Positions 10,984 to 24,315 of a stretch of 64,000 nt of DNA are shown piece after piece. The position numbers and the translations under genes were made by a program. The stretch covers positions 1,392 through 65,391 of the forward strand of contig KV920898.1 of the NCBI GenBank assembly GCA_002081555.1, written 5' to 3'. Below the pieces are notes generated by a model, which was given only the letters and a program-made list of their open reading frames with translations, had not been told where the DNA came from and searched no databases. The stretch is from Protostelium mycophagum. Lineage: Eukaryota; Evosea; Variosea; Protosteliida; Protosteliaceae. Position 1 is the stretch's first letter; the number at the start of each line of letters is the position of its first letter.

Positions 10984-13900
10984 ATGGGTTTACGCGAGAA
11001 CCAAAATGAACGGAAAACGAAAGCAAAAAACAACCTCTCCGCCAGGGGCGGCAGAGAGGAGATGGAAATAGAGGAGCTTAAAGATTATGATTTTTTAAAC
11101 AGACAGATCACAGATGACGACATCGAGGCTGAGATAGATAAGAGATTAGCTTCATATGGAGAGGACGATGGCGATGAAATACTGGAGGAAACAACTCTCA
11201 AAAATACCGACGAAATTCAGGAAGAGATGTTCCAACCTGATGGATTTGATGTCAGCCAACAATTAGCAATGTTACGTCTGAGCACAGCTGAAAACTTTAA
11301 AAAGGACTTGCTGAAAACGATGGCAGAAGTGGATGAAGCTATAGAAAAATGCACTCACAAGACCATAGCAACAAAAAAGAAATCAACATTGAGCAGAGAA
11401 GATGAGGACGAAGAAATCTTTTCAACAATTGAGCAGAGACCGCAGACGTCAGCTCCTCGCTCGAACGCAAGAAAAATAAAGCCTGAGCTACAATACGACA
11501 ATTCAGAAAACACTTCTTTGGATACACCCAATTTCGCTGCAATACCACCACAGAAGGAGATCGTCAGTGATTCAACACAAGAAGAGTCAACACAAGAAGA
11601 GTCAACAGAGATTATTTCTCCAGAAAATCGGGGTTTAGAAACAGACTTCTCAGCTCAAGGAGAGCCCACTCTCTTTCAATCATCATCCCAGAGAAAATCA
11701 GCTATAGAAGAGATGGAGCTTGAAATAGAAGATATTGAGGGGGAGGAGGAACTAGCATCTATGATCAAATTCAATGAAGAACAGGCACAGAGAGAAGCTG
11801 CTGCGGAAGTGAAGCGAAGAGAGATGGAAGATGAGCTGCGGCGAATTCAACAAGAAAAGATACAACAAGAGAGAAAACAACGTGAAGACGAAGAAGCCAG
11901 AAGAACTCGATTGCAGAGGGTAATATCTTTTGCTGCTATTCTGAAGAATAGTATTACTTTGTACAAAATTGTTGCTTGGTTTTGAAAAAGGATATATAGC
12001 TGACTGAAATAGGCCAAAGAAGAAGAGGAGGAGCGCATAGAGGCTGTTTTAGCGGCGGGACGGGAGGTTAGAAAAAGAAAATTAGAAGAGGAAGAGAGAA
12101 GATATCGAGAAGAGCAACAACTCAAATTAGCCCGAGAAGAAACAAGAAAGAGGGATGAAGAGATGGCACAACGACGTGTAATAGAGGAGGAGAAACGCCG
12201 GAAAAAGGTGAATGTATTGTACACTGACAGAAAATAGTATCGGTGATCATTTGGCGATGGTTAAAAGCAATAAGTGAATGAATTCTAGATAGAGGAAGAG
12301 GCTGCTGAGAAAAAAAGAAGGAAAGAAGCTGAAGAAAAACGCCGCCAGGAGGAGATTGCTGCCGTCGCATTGCGCGAGGAAGCAGAACGCCAAAGACAAG
12401 AGATAGAAAGGCAACGCCAGATGGCAGAGGCGGAGATGGAGAGACAGCGTCAAGAGGCAGAGAGGTTGCGTTTGAAGCTCGAAAAAGAAGAACTTGAACG
12501 AAAAATGGAAGAAGCTCGACGTATTGCTGAAGAGCGGAAGCAAGCGGAAGAAAGAGGTAGAAGGCAGAGGGAAGAGGCAGAGGTTCAGAGACTGGCGGAA
12601 GAAGCCAAGCGCAAGGCAGACCTCGAAAGACAACAACTTGAGGAGGAGAAGAAAAAAGAGGAGCAAGAGGCATTGTTAAAGAAATGGCAGGAGGAGGAGA
12701 GAAAGAAGGCAGAAGAGCTGGAAGAATTGAAGAGGCAAGAGGAGGAGAGGGTGAAAAAGGAGACAGAGAGGAGGAAAGCTGAGATGGCTGCAAAGAGAAT
12801 TTTGGAATTGCATAATTCAGGTTATTTTTGAAGCATATTTTCATGCAACTGAAGTGTGGAAATGTAAACTATCGAGCGGCATTATTTGCCCAATTGTGGT
12901 TTTGGCATAGCTTCTGTTGCCAACACACGGGGTTCTGATTTTTTCAGCTGCTCTAGATATCCAGCGGATATGGAGAGGACACAGGTCCAGAATCCGATCC
13001 AACCGTTTTATTCGTCAAGTTCGCGATCCAAACGTCTTCCGCGCAGCCACAACAATTCAAAAGGTAAACTCTGTACATTGGGATAAAATGACCAAGTTGG
13101 AAGGTGTGGAGGGGATATTGGATCAGAAAGAGGTATAAGAGGGTCTTAGAATCTATCATGGCCGTGGCTTCTGCCAACGATGAATTTGCACTCGAGGATG
13201 AGGACTTGGATGATTTAGGTGACTGTTTCATTTGAGAATTTTGGAATTTTAAGTGCGCACTGCTCATATATTAATAGGATTGGATGACCTCGACCTTGAT
13301 TTTGACTTTATGGACGACTTGGATGTAGAGTTTACTTTTCCCTCCTCGTTCTCCGTACATCGTAAGTTACCTTGATTTGAATATATTCATTGTGGCAGGG
13401 TTTGCTGAGGCTGAGGATGTCACGAATTCCAGAGGAATCAACAGTCCAGAAGTCTCCCCACGACAAAAGAGGCCAACCTCTGCACCAAGACCTCAATCCA
13501 GGGCTAAAACACCCTCTCTCACACTCCAGACAGAAATACAGAGCTCTCCAGAGAAGGTGAATGGCGATGATATTATAAACCTAAACGAAGTAAGAAGAGA
13601 GAACAAGTTGCACAGTCATCAATAGCAGACAAGTCCAAGAATGAGCGGGATGAATGGCATTTTGATAACGAGTCGACACAAAAATTATGGGACCAAAGGC
13701 TGAAGCGAGACGCCGGCCTCAACCGACGACACAATCAACAAGCGCCAAACGGCGCCAGAAGAAGAGGAGGCAATATTACAGGACCCTCAATATCCCAGAA
13801 TGTGCATTCTACCGCCAGCCAATATCACCACGAGCAGCCGCCATCGTCTAGGAGGGTCGAGCCACTGCAAAGACCGCAGAGCCTCGGTGCGTCAGTGAGC

Positions 13901-14313
13901 GTAGATAGTTGGATGGATGGTTCACCATTGCGGTATCAAACTCCACCCGGTAAAAAACCACAATTAGGTAATCAATATATTTCTCAATTTGTCTGTTTAT
14001 GGATAATCAGGTGTACAACCGCTGACCGGCAGTCGGTCTGCTCCAACATCATCCCACGATGGTACCTTCCAAGATCCAATATCTGAACAAATTGATAACC
14101 GCCGATCACAAAGGAATTATGGAAAGGTGACAACACCCTTTTGACCATGGTTGACATTTCAAGGTCTCAAAAAGCCCTCAGCAGATTCATTTTGGAGATG
14201 ATTACATGCACCTTACTTCAGACCGAAACAAGGCAAGAAAAGAAGCAACTAAATCTTTTGGGGCATTACCTCCATTGAACAGCAGTATCAACAGCACCAA
14301 GAGGTTTCACTGA
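10984..14313 (+). CDS. Coiled-coil protein with IQ motifs
   Basis: A long multi-exon protein. The N-terminus is acidic (MEIEELKDYDFLNRQITDDD) and is followed by a very long charged helix of Glu/Arg/Lys/Gln heptads (about 11700-12830), a predicted coiled coil. Next come two IQ-type calmodulin-binding motifs (ALDIQRIWRGHRSRIRSNRF and AATTIQKRYKRV, about 12950-13150), an Asp/Leu-rich acidic patch (DLDDLGLDDLDLDFDF) and a disordered Pro/Arg-rich tail. The layout resembles the IQ-containing LRRIQ1-type ciliary/cytoskeletal proteins, but no leucine-rich repeats are visible. The frame is open upstream to an ATG at 10894, so the start could be 10894, 10984 or 11062. Stop TGA 14311-14313; convergent with the proteasome gene. 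Confidence 0.65.
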
Positions 14314-14787
14314 TCTTAATAATTCTATTCCAAGACCAAGTTACTGCAAGAACCTGGTCCAATTCCCACAAAAGCTGTTTTTTGGAATTATTCAAGCCCG
14401 ATAATTAAGAAAATAAAAAGAGTGTGCGTGACATCATATAAAAAGAGGGTATTATAGTGCACTTATCTTCCAACAACACACTGAATGCTTGCTTCCTGTG
14501 ATCTGTTTGTAAATTCTCTGCAAAACATTTGTAAGCTTTTGTGCCCAAAGGCATGCTCTATAGATGGGTGGAAATCACTGCACACTAAATGATAGCAGCT
14601 TTGCCACAGTGGCATGGCTAACAGGGGTTTGCAGGGCCTTTGGTCGTGATGACATTACAACATGATGACAGATTTTCAGGAGGAGTTCCTGAGTGGTCAA
14701 TTTCGGCTTGAAGTTGACATATGTCAATATCTGGGGATTGACATTAACTAAAGAAAGAATGGAATCTGGATATATGTGCATGATTTA
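14314..14787. other. Intergenic region between convergent genes
   Basis: About 470 bp between two convergent stop codons. It contains a minus-strand open stretch (14575-14781) with no recognisable domain. I see no RNA gene or clear repeat. Confidence 0.4.
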
Positions 14788-15785
<998 letters not shown>

Positions 15786-15864
15786 TCAAACAACACGCAA
15801 TGCCACGTATCAGCACCTCATCGGTCCAATCATTTGGTCTCATCATAACATCCGAAATCGGATC

Positions 15865-17280
15865 ATGTCACAACGATGGTTCTGTTGGGGTGCGAATAGC
15901 CACGGACAACTGGGCTTAGGAGATGATGTCGACCGATTAGTTCCAACTTCTGTGTCTTTAGAAAACATTGTCACTATATGTGCAGGAGGAGGGCATACGA
16001 TCGGCTTAAGCACTCTAAACAGTTCTGCTTGGGGCTGGAATGAAGATGGCCAACTAGGTTTCGAATCTCAGCAGAGTGTAGCAACACCAAATAACTCTTT
16101 GAAACCATTCACTTTTGTTGGTTGTGGTTGGTCGCATACAGTAGCTGTGGATAGTAATGGTGATGTTTATGTATGGGGAGACAACCGATTTGGACAAATT
16201 GGAACAGAGGACACTGGACAGAAACAGAAGAGAAAAATTGCCGTCAAAACACGAACAAAAAATACAATGAAATCGCCCACAATATTGCCTGGATTGAATA
16301 TTTCGAGAAAGATTGTTGCCGTAGCATGTGGCTTAAGGTGCGTTGCTTCCTTTTCACCTATTCAAATTATCTAATCGTTCGTAGACATACGTTGATGATC
16401 GACGGTGAGAACACATTCATAAAGCTGTTAATAACAGTTCCATGCAGATGAAGGAAGACTTTTTGGAATGGGAGACAACAAATCCTCACAGCTCGGCCTT
16501 CCTCCAGAGATCAAAGAACAGCCCACAATCACACAGATTGAGTCAATGAACCCCCATCAACTCAGAAGTGTGAGTTGTGGGTATCGGCACAGTGCCTGTG
16601 TGGCTGCAAATGGTTCACTTGTAATGTTTGGTAGTAATCAATACGGACAGCTGGGAACCGCTGTGCACCAATTCAACCTATTAAAAGGTTCCATCTTTAT
16701 ATATTTTTATAGAGGAACACAGAATATTTATGTGTTTATAGGAGAATTGATTGGTGAAACAAAGAAGGTGGTGTGCTGCTGGAACACAACTCTAGTCATA
16801 TCAGGTTAGTAGAATCTATTTTACCCTCGGAGTTGAAGCTCCTCACGTTAAAATTGACGGCAATAGTGGAGGGAAAAGTTTATGGGATTGGGAGGAACCA
16901 CTTGGGACAAATTGGAGGGGGGGACAGGGTGGATCGTTACTCCCCACATCTAATTCACCATCCCTTTGGAAAAATTGTGGATATTTCGTGTGGTTCTGAA
17001 CACGTGCTGTGCCTCACTGGTAGATATTCTCATTGTTTTGAATCTAGGGAAAGGAAATGTTCAATGTACAAATAGTGGTGTTTGACTGATTGTAGAGGAT
17101 GGAAAATTGGTAGGGTGGGGCTGGGGGGAGCACGGACAGCTCGGGCTTGGAAACACAGAAGATACACTGATACCGACAGAGATAGAGTTACCAGGTGCAA
17201 TTAGAGTCGATTATATCAGCTGTGGGGGAGGTCATTCCTTCGCCAGGGCAACATGCAAGAATGAAACGAATCAGTTGTAG
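15865..17280 (+). CDS. RCC1-repeat (beta-propeller) protein
   Basis: Begins MSQRWFCWGANSHGQLGLGD and carries about seven RCC1 repeats (..VWGDNRFGQIG.., FGMGDNKSSQLGLP, MFGSNQYGQLG, GIGRNHLGQIGGGD, WGWGEHGQLGLGN). The repeats span almost the whole protein of roughly 400 residues, so it is a stand-alone propeller like RCC1, Sergef or RCCD1-type proteins. Whether it acts as a Ran exchange factor cannot be told by eye; the repeats are not obviously closest to RCC1 itself. It ends ..KNETNQL at TAG 17278-17280, only 77 bp before the next start codon, which is very tight spacing for tandem eukaryotic genes. Confidence 0.85.
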
Positions 17281-17356
17281 ATTGGGAATAGTCCTTTTTC
17301 TTTTTTTTCTTTTTTTCAGTTGGGGTCAGAACATCTTCCTCGCGCATCGTATCATA

Positions 17357-18914
17357 ATGTTTCGATCGCTCAGCCAGGCCTCTCAAACCATCAAGGTAGT
17401 ATTAGATGGAGGCCGTATGAGAGACTCATTTCGATAGGTCGTTCAGAGCCGTGGTTATGCCACAGCTGGTGGATACACATTCCAAACATCCCAACTGAAG
17501 AATGGATTGAGAGTTGTTACTGCTTCTCTTGAGTCCGCCCCAGCTACCTCTGTCGGTTTATACGTTAACGGTGGAAGCCGCTTTGAGACACCGAAGACAT
17601 TGGGAGCATCAGGAGTCTTCAGAAGACTCGCCTTTAAGGTGATCTCATCTCGATCTCATCAATGCCTTTTATATCCCGCAAAGAATCATCATCCTAAACA
17701 TTCTTCAGGGCAACAACGAATTCTCTGAGCTCCGTCTTGCCAGAGAATTTGAATTACTCCCTGGTACTTTCGAGGTTGGAGTTGGCAGAGAGCACATTGT
17801 CTTCCAGACAGAGTTCCCCCCAGAGCAACTCGCCAAGGCTCTCGAGCTCTTGGGAAGTGCTTCTTCCCCCGATGTCAAACCCCACGTTCTTAGACTTGGT
17901 CGTGATCAGGTCGAGCAAGACACATACTCGAATGAGGCCGATCCCAGATCGCTTCTCCTTGATCTCTTACACCGCGAGGCCTACCGCCATGCTGGACTCG
18001 GAAGATCAACTTTCGCCCCCTCACAAAGAATTCACCATATTGACGAGCACATCATGGAGGAGTACATAAACACTGTCTTCCATGGCAGAACTGCCACTCT
18101 CGTGGCAACTGGAAATGTCGATCACGCCGCTTTTGTTCAATCTGCCGAGGCCCAATTCGGAGGAAGACAGGGATCAGCTTCTAACAACACCGCCTCTACC
18201 TACCACGGTGGTGAATTCAAGGTGTACGCTGAATCAGACACCCACTTTGGTCTCGCTTTCGAGGGAGCCGCCACTGGTTCTGCTGCTGAGCACGCTTCTG
18301 CTCTTGCTCGTGTCCTCATTGGAGGTAATCTACTTTTTATTTTTTCAGAGGATGAATCCAACGATTGCAGGTGGCAGAAAGTTGAAAGACTACGGAATTG
18401 GACAGGGACACACCTCCAGACTCTACCACCACGCCGTCAAAACCGACAGTGTTGACTCTGTAGAATCATTCAACATCAACTATTCTGACTCTGGTCTCAT
18501 TGGTGTCGTCGCTAAGGCCGCCCACGGTATGTTTTTCTACTTTCTCACCTCTATACTCTTGATCCCTGTTGAGATGAGATGACAGGAAAGACAAAGGAGG
18601 CTGTTAACGAGGTTGTGAAGGGATTCGCCTCTTTCAAGAGCACACCTACCACAGAGGAGGAGCTTGCCAAGGCCAAGGAGAGCTTCAAGGCCGAGACATT
18701 CTTCAAGACAGAGACCCGCACTGGTCTCGCTGAATTCCTCGCACAACAAGGAAAGAGTCCCGCAGAGTATGTCAAGTCAGTTGAGAAGCTGACAGCCGAG
18801 GACGTCAACAAGTTTATCAGAAAGGCAACATCTACACACCCAACTCTGGTCGTTGTTGGTGAGGACTTGGAGGAGGTTGCCACTCCCGCTGAGATCCAAA
18901 AGCAACTCGCATGA
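17357..18914 (+). CDS. UQCRC2: Cytochrome b-c1 complex subunit 2 (core protein 2)
   Basis: Core subunit of mitochondrial complex III, of the M16 (pitrilysin-like) fold. MFRSLSQASQTIK followed by a RGYATAG cleavage-type site is a mitochondrial presequence. Then QTSQLKNGLRVVTASLESAP and VGLYVNGGSRFETPKTLGAS are typical of the processing-peptidase/core family. Where the beta-MPP peptidase has HxxEH, this protein reads GNNEFSE, so the zinc site is absent and core protein 2 is favoured over MPP-beta. The C-terminal half has GQGHTSRLYHHAVK and SDSGLIGVVAKA. Four introns; stop TGA 18912-18914. About 440 residues, normal for the family. Codon use is strongly biased to C/G-ending codons, as expected for a highly expressed gene. 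Confidence 0.88.
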
Positions 18915-19101
18915 TCGTCATCTTCTACAGACAAATAAAAGAAACAAACATTTTAATTTGAATATAAATTAATAATTGATAAATGTATTTAGATCGCACA
19001 ACGACAATTCAGTTTGTGACCTGATCCAACAAAAGAAAAGAAGAGAAGCAACAAGTTTCCTCAATGTATATAAATCACGTTGTTCCATCAAAATTGCGTC
19101 C

Positions 19102-19824
19102 TCATGCTCTGAAGGTTTGGACGATCATCACGATCTCTTGGCTGCATATTGGACAATTCTTCTGCTGTTGATAAAGGCTGTCCGCACACTTGAAACAGAA
19201 GCTAAGGTGTCCACAGGGCACAAGTACACAATTGATCTCAGCATCGAAGCATATTCCGCAAGAATCCTGTCGTCCACATCCACATTTGCCCAGTTTCTTG
19301 GCACCCTCATCCAGATCTGAGAAATTCTTGGGGTGGAGAGGATCCGAGTCGAGCTCAGGCGGTTCTACATAGTGTCCTCCCGGTAAAAAAGAAGGGGCCT
19401 CTGTGTAGGGAGAGAATACCAGGCCATGTTGTTGTAAGTGGTTTTGGGGGGTGGAGTTGGGTTGGGTTGATAAATTACGAGGGCTACGTGGAGTTTTGGT
19501 AGAAGCTGAAGCCTGGGACGTTCCTGAGCCTGTCCTGGACCGATTGTTTGCATTGGAAGGTAACTGTGAGCGACGGTGATGTTGTTGGCATTCGAAGCAA
19601 AAGTTCATGTCTATATCACTGCTTACGGACCATAATCCATCTCTATAAATGGTTGTTCTGAATTGCTTTTTTTCTGTTGGTGTTGGTGCAGCAGACTCTA
19701 AACAGGCACAGCAGCGAGTGTTGTAATTGATTTGACAATGGTTGTGTCCGCATGTCTTAGAAAGAGACTTGGGCAGTGCCGGCACGCTCTGTCTCTTTTT
19801 TGATTTTTTAAACCACAAAGGCAT
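19102..19824 (-). CDS. RING-finger protein, intronless
   Basis: One uninterrupted frame of 240 codons, unusual beside intron-rich neighbours. A small Cys/His cluster near the N-terminus (KTCGHNHCQINYNTRCCACL and CFECQQHH) may form a separate zinc site. A Ser/Thr/Asn/Pro-rich linker follows. The C-terminus is a C3HC4 RING: CGICFDAEINCVLVPCGH, then CFKCADSL and CPICSQ, of the MGRN/neuralized-like layout at the extreme C-terminus. Likely an E3 ubiquitin ligase; the substrate is unknown. It is convergent with UQCRC2 (187 bp apart). Confidence 0.75.
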   Translation of the reverse strand: MPLWFKKSKKRQSVPALPKSLSKTCGHNHCQINYNTRCCACLESAAPTPTEKKQFRTTIYRDGLWSVSSDIDMNFCFECQQHHRRSQLPSNANNRSRTGSGTSQASASTKTPRSPRNLSTQPNSTPQNHLQQHGLVFSPYTEAPSFLPGGHYVEPPELDSDPLHPKNFSDLDEGAKKLGKCGCGRQDSCGICFDAEINCVLVPCGHLSFCFKCADSLYQQQKNCPICSQEIVMIVQTFRA

Positions 19825-20053
19825 CTGGCGGTTGTGGATGGTCTTTGGTAAGATGCTTTCCTGATCTTGTCAGGAACCTTTTCTCACCTTCGCTTGAAAG
19901 GTTCCTAAGAAACCGTCGCCTTCCCGCGCTCACTACAGTGGGAAATCCGATCTGTCACTATTAAGAGGTATCTCATAAATTTATGTAAAGTCGGATCATT
20001 CGTGGCAGGGAGAGTTCCAGAAATAAAATAAATCTTTATTCAAGTAAAGAGCT

Positions 20054-23000
20054 TCACTTTACATAAGATGCTGGGAAATACCCCGTCTCATTTGTGCGCA
20101 ATATAGTCCCTTTCCACCACCCTGCCTTTTTCCCTTCTCCTTTCAGCAGCATCTGCTCATTTGTCAAACACATTCTTTGATCAACTCCTCACCTTGATCT
20201 TATCTCCCTTTTCAATAGACACTTGCCCAAATACCGTGGCAGAGAAATCGTAGATCGCAGTTACCATCTTCAACGCGTTAACATGTTGCAGAACATCCAT
20301 CAACGCTACATTTACCTCTTCTTGTGCGGCACCTGGAACTGGAAGCGGTTTCTTGGCCGAAATCGGGTCTGGCAGGGGTTTTCTAGACAAGACCGGGCTC
20401 GTGAAAATATCCAAATCTTTCACTTTCGCTGCTTCGTTCTTCGCGATCAGCTCTTCCGCGTTAGAGCTGCTCCTGTGAAGTGCTGCCGGTGACGCCACTG
20501 TTTGTGAGGTATTAGAAGGTGTACGTGTGTGTGTGGGCTGTGACGTGTTGGAAGGAGTACGTGTGTGTGTTGGCTGTGATGTGTTGGAGGGTGTGCGCAT
20601 GTGTGTTGGTTGTGATGAATTAGAGGGTGTGCGCGTGTGTGTAGGAGGGGGGGCGACTATGATGGGGGAGGGAGGGGGTGATAGAGTAGGAGTGATGAGA
20701 CCACTGGAATTAGAAGAGCCACTCAGCAAGTTCTGATTATAGGAGCTGTGCTGGCTCTGTCGTTTGTGAGAAAGAATTCAACAGTTTCGGTGCGGTTTTT
20801 CGAAAACAATATTCACAAAAATCTCACATTTGGATGAGATGACTCTGGTGTAGTTGGAGTCTAGAGTATTGTTAATATTAATGATTAATCATACAATTAA
20901 ACTCACTGTACCAAGCAATTTGGCCGCCTGAGTAGATCAGATATGAGAATATTAATGATGCTCACCTTAGCTGTATTGTGCATCGGGGGGTTTTCAACAA
21001 GATTTCCAGCAGCTAAATCTTCCACTATTTTATTCAAGAGCTCCATCCACTCCTAAAAACAGACATCAATCTATCAATAGAAGTGGAGCATCTAGCTCAG
21101 TCGAAGAACGTTTAAAGAGACTCACATTGAGAGACTCGGCACTGTCTGTTGCAAATAGTTCTACTCCGTCAAAGCGATTTAATACAAAGCAGTTTTGTCT
21201 TGCTTGTGAATTTCCGAGTAAAAATCCATTCAATAAAATAGATTTTGGATGTCTGTCTTTTCTAGCATTCGATAGGATTAATTTTTGCCTCGTGACCTGT
21301 TTTTTTTAATGTCCAAGAATTTCTCAGAGTTTTTTGCGCTTTCTCTGTATAAATATTTTTACCTGAACAAGAGTGTCCTTCCATCCCTTTTTGCCTGATT
21401 GTAGATCAGCAATTTTACTCATTTCAAGATTTTTAAAACTAATAAGCATGCCACGGTAACAACGGTGACGGTCACGTTAACGCTCTTTCTGACCCAAATG
21501 ATCACCTTTTCTGCTGAGTACTCCTTCTTTTATAACTCGGTCCAGAGCAAAATTTTCCAGGTTCTTTAGAGTGGGGCTCTGCGGCGTGACACGCTCGGGC
21601 GCTGTCATTAATGTCGATTCTGAAGAGGGTATGAAGCCCTTATCTATACTACTGATCACCCCGATATCTTTAAATAGGATTTCATGGTGTGTGATCAGTG
21701 TACAGACGGCCTCCTGTAGCATTGCTGTGTCAGAGATGGCTTTTGTGGCGTCGTAGTTCTTCGGTCTATGTTTTTTAGTTATCGCTCTTTGCATTTTTAT
21801 AAGTTGTGATTATGTTGTCTATAATAATATACCAATAAATATACCTGAAAATGTTTGGTGCAAAGACAATGGCCAAGTTTGAGATTGTCATCTTGTTTGT
21901 TGCGTTAAACTTTTCCACACGTGCGAGGAAATTGCACAGGAATCTATATATGTTAGAAGGAAATAAATCCAGTTAAATGTGTATTACCTCATCACAACTT
22001 GATTTTCTTGGGGCATGCAAACCAAATATTCTCGCAACTATTTTTGTCAGAAATCCTTCTCAATAATATGAGATGAGATTTCGATGAAATTTCACCTTGT
22101 TGATGATCTCCTCCTCGCTCAATCCGCCACTGAAAATCGCGAGAATTTTATCGTAAAGTTCCGAGACGACGAGTGGTTCCGGCAATTCTCTCAAATAAGA
22201 TTTGAATAATCCCGCAATCGTATGCGCGTCTATAAAAATAAATATCTTCACTCTTTTGTTGTACCATCACATTCAAATATAAAATAAGTGCAGAATATAA
22301 ATAATAAAAATACCAGTCTCTGGGAGAGTATCACTAGAATCCCTAGCAAAAGCAGGTTTACCAAACTCTACATTTTTACCGGTATCAAATTGAGATCTGT
22401 AATGTTCGATATCTCCGGCAACTCCGGACAGACGGAAAATTCCTTCGGTCTCAAGACCTGTCAAATGGTCAATATGACGTCTTGTCATATCGCATCGCAT
22501 CACAGGTCGCGAAGACTTTTGCGTCGGAATATGATGACTGGCGATGATGTGTGATGACATGTACCATAGTTATCAAGCCAAGAGACACATTTTCTCATGA
22601 CAACGGGTATTGGATTTACGGCTTCTCCAGTGTGTCTACTCAATAATGGATTCAGCGCTATTCCAAATACTCGAGTGTCGCCTGTCTCTTTCAACATTTT
22701 CATCGTTATATTTTGTGGTCATTACCTCCTGGTACACATTTGTCTTGTATATGGTTGAACCAATCCTTCAGAATGATTTCTTCTGCGTGTTGTATGACAT
22801 ATTCACTCTTCATATTTAGTCCAGTGTTTCCTCTCTCCATAAATATACTCGGTATCTTATCCTCTATATATCTCAGTATCTGATCTCATTGTACAAAATA
22901 TATCCTCATCCAGCTTTCACAATACAAATTTACAAAGCCACGAGATTTCTGTGCCATGAGATATGTCTCGTTCAAATACTCACTCGTGTCTGTGGCAAAT

Positions 23001-24210
23001 TTACTCGTGTAATATTCACAAGGAATGATGCCACATGGTGTCTTATCCTCTTTAGATGAGTAATAGAAGAGTATATTGTCGCGTAAAACGAATATTCTCT
23101 TTTTTTTAGACGTCTTGCCCTTGTTCTTGCTCGAATATTTGATCAAGGTTCCTTCCTATGGAAATTTCAGGGAATCTTCATGGCGTAATGTGTTATGGCT
23201 ATTTTTAGTACCACAGCTGCTGTGGTATCGTCTTTGTAATTTTCTTAGAAGCCCGCCTTTTTATCCACCGCAAAGATTTGAAAAACAAAAACTGTCAAAG
23301 GCGGATTTCGGCGTCTTACAAATCAGGAACACACCTTTTCGCAACCTTCAGAGACATCATGGTAGCTCAATCGGGTGTAAACAGATAATGGTGAGATCAC
23401 CAACATGCCTCCTTCCCCTTGGACGTGTTGTGTAGGTGCAAAGTTACAGTTGAAGCTGGAGAGACGCGACGGGTCGCAGATCACTCTGTCTGTCTGTTGA
23501 AAATAAATGGTGATCATATTATGTATTGGATGAATATTTTTGTCGCGACTTTGTCTGCTGGGTGCCAGATTCATAGGTGAACCTAAGGCTCTTTCGGACA
23601 CAACAATAATGCCGTTACCAGATGTTTGCTGACTATAACTTCGCTGATGTTGAATGCTTTTCTCAAAAGAGGAAAAGAATGGAAGAGTGGTGCTGCCATG
23701 TCAATCGCCAGTTCCCTTATGGAAGTGGACATCTGATGAAACTATGGTTTTGAGCTTCGAACTCTAAACCGTTCCTACATTTAATGCACAGGTGACATGT
23801 ATCAGGGAAGGTCTGCGCCAAAGCTCCAAGATGTCGTCGTCCCAGTCGATTTCAGAATCATCAGGCAGTATGGTCGGGGACTGAAAATGAGGAGTTGGTG
23901 GTTTCACCAGTGTCCTGTCGTATAGTTGATGAACGGCGAGTCTACACAATCGGTCAATCTTTAGTAGGTAACCCATGATACCGACTTGAGCTCTGAGATT
24001 TGTTTGTATATCTGAGACTTAAGTTCTCTCCCCTTCAGACGATTCTGCGCAAGTATCTTGAGAACCAGAGGATCCGTCGGTTCAAACAAAGAACTCGGAT
24101 CTGCTTCTCTGGATCTCAATGCTTGCGTTTGATCGAGAGATATTGGCACTCTGACCAAATAGGCTGTGGATGTCAACGTCTATAACTGTAGGGGTTTCAC
24201 CTTTCAACAT
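20054..24210 (-). CDS. PH-RhoGAP-SH3 protein
   Basis: A large multi-exon GTPase regulator. After an N-terminal region I cannot name (MLKAYLVRVPISLDQ.., ..DWDDDILELWRRPS) comes a PH domain (EGTLIKYSSKNK..RIFVLRDNILFYY, about 22890-23150). A RhoGAP domain follows (GLETEGIFRLSG with the arginine finger, SYLRELPEPLV, NLAIVFAPNIF). Next are four Thr/Ser-Pro repeats and a C-terminal SH3 (VTAIYDFSATVFGQVSIEKG .. GWWKGT .. GYFPASYVK). It would switch off a Rho/Rac GTPase at membranes and bind Pro-rich partners. Fusion of the N-terminal exons to the PH exon rests on phase (GCEK then EGTL) and is less sure; the gene may start nearer 23150. A 23-nt intron is needed at 23959-23981. Confidence 0.75.
20511..20643 (-). 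repeat. 12-residue tandem repeat in the RhoGAP protein
   Basis: Four copies of a 36-bp unit encode QPTHTRTPSNTS with few changes. Each copy has a TP dipeptide, a possible proline-directed kinase site. It lies between the RhoGAP and SH3 domains. On the plus strand it appears as a GTGTGTG-rich stretch. Confidence 0.8.
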
Positions 24211-24315
24211 GATGCGGATGCTGGTGTTGGGAGAATTAAATGTGACTTTCTTTTGCCGAAAAAGTAGGAAATGACACCGGGGATGTGTCGCTCAGCAACC
24301 ACGATGTTTCCTTGC

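Noticed and set aside
12122-12844. Long minus-strand open frames opposite the coiled-coil exon
   Set aside because: They are reverse-complement shadows of the Glu/Lys/Arg-rich repeat, with Leu/Ser/Phe-rich translation and no start context.
20527-20736. Plus-strand Cys/Gly/Val-rich repeat frame
   Set aside because: Reverse strand of the QPTHTRTPSNTS repeat in the RhoGAP protein.
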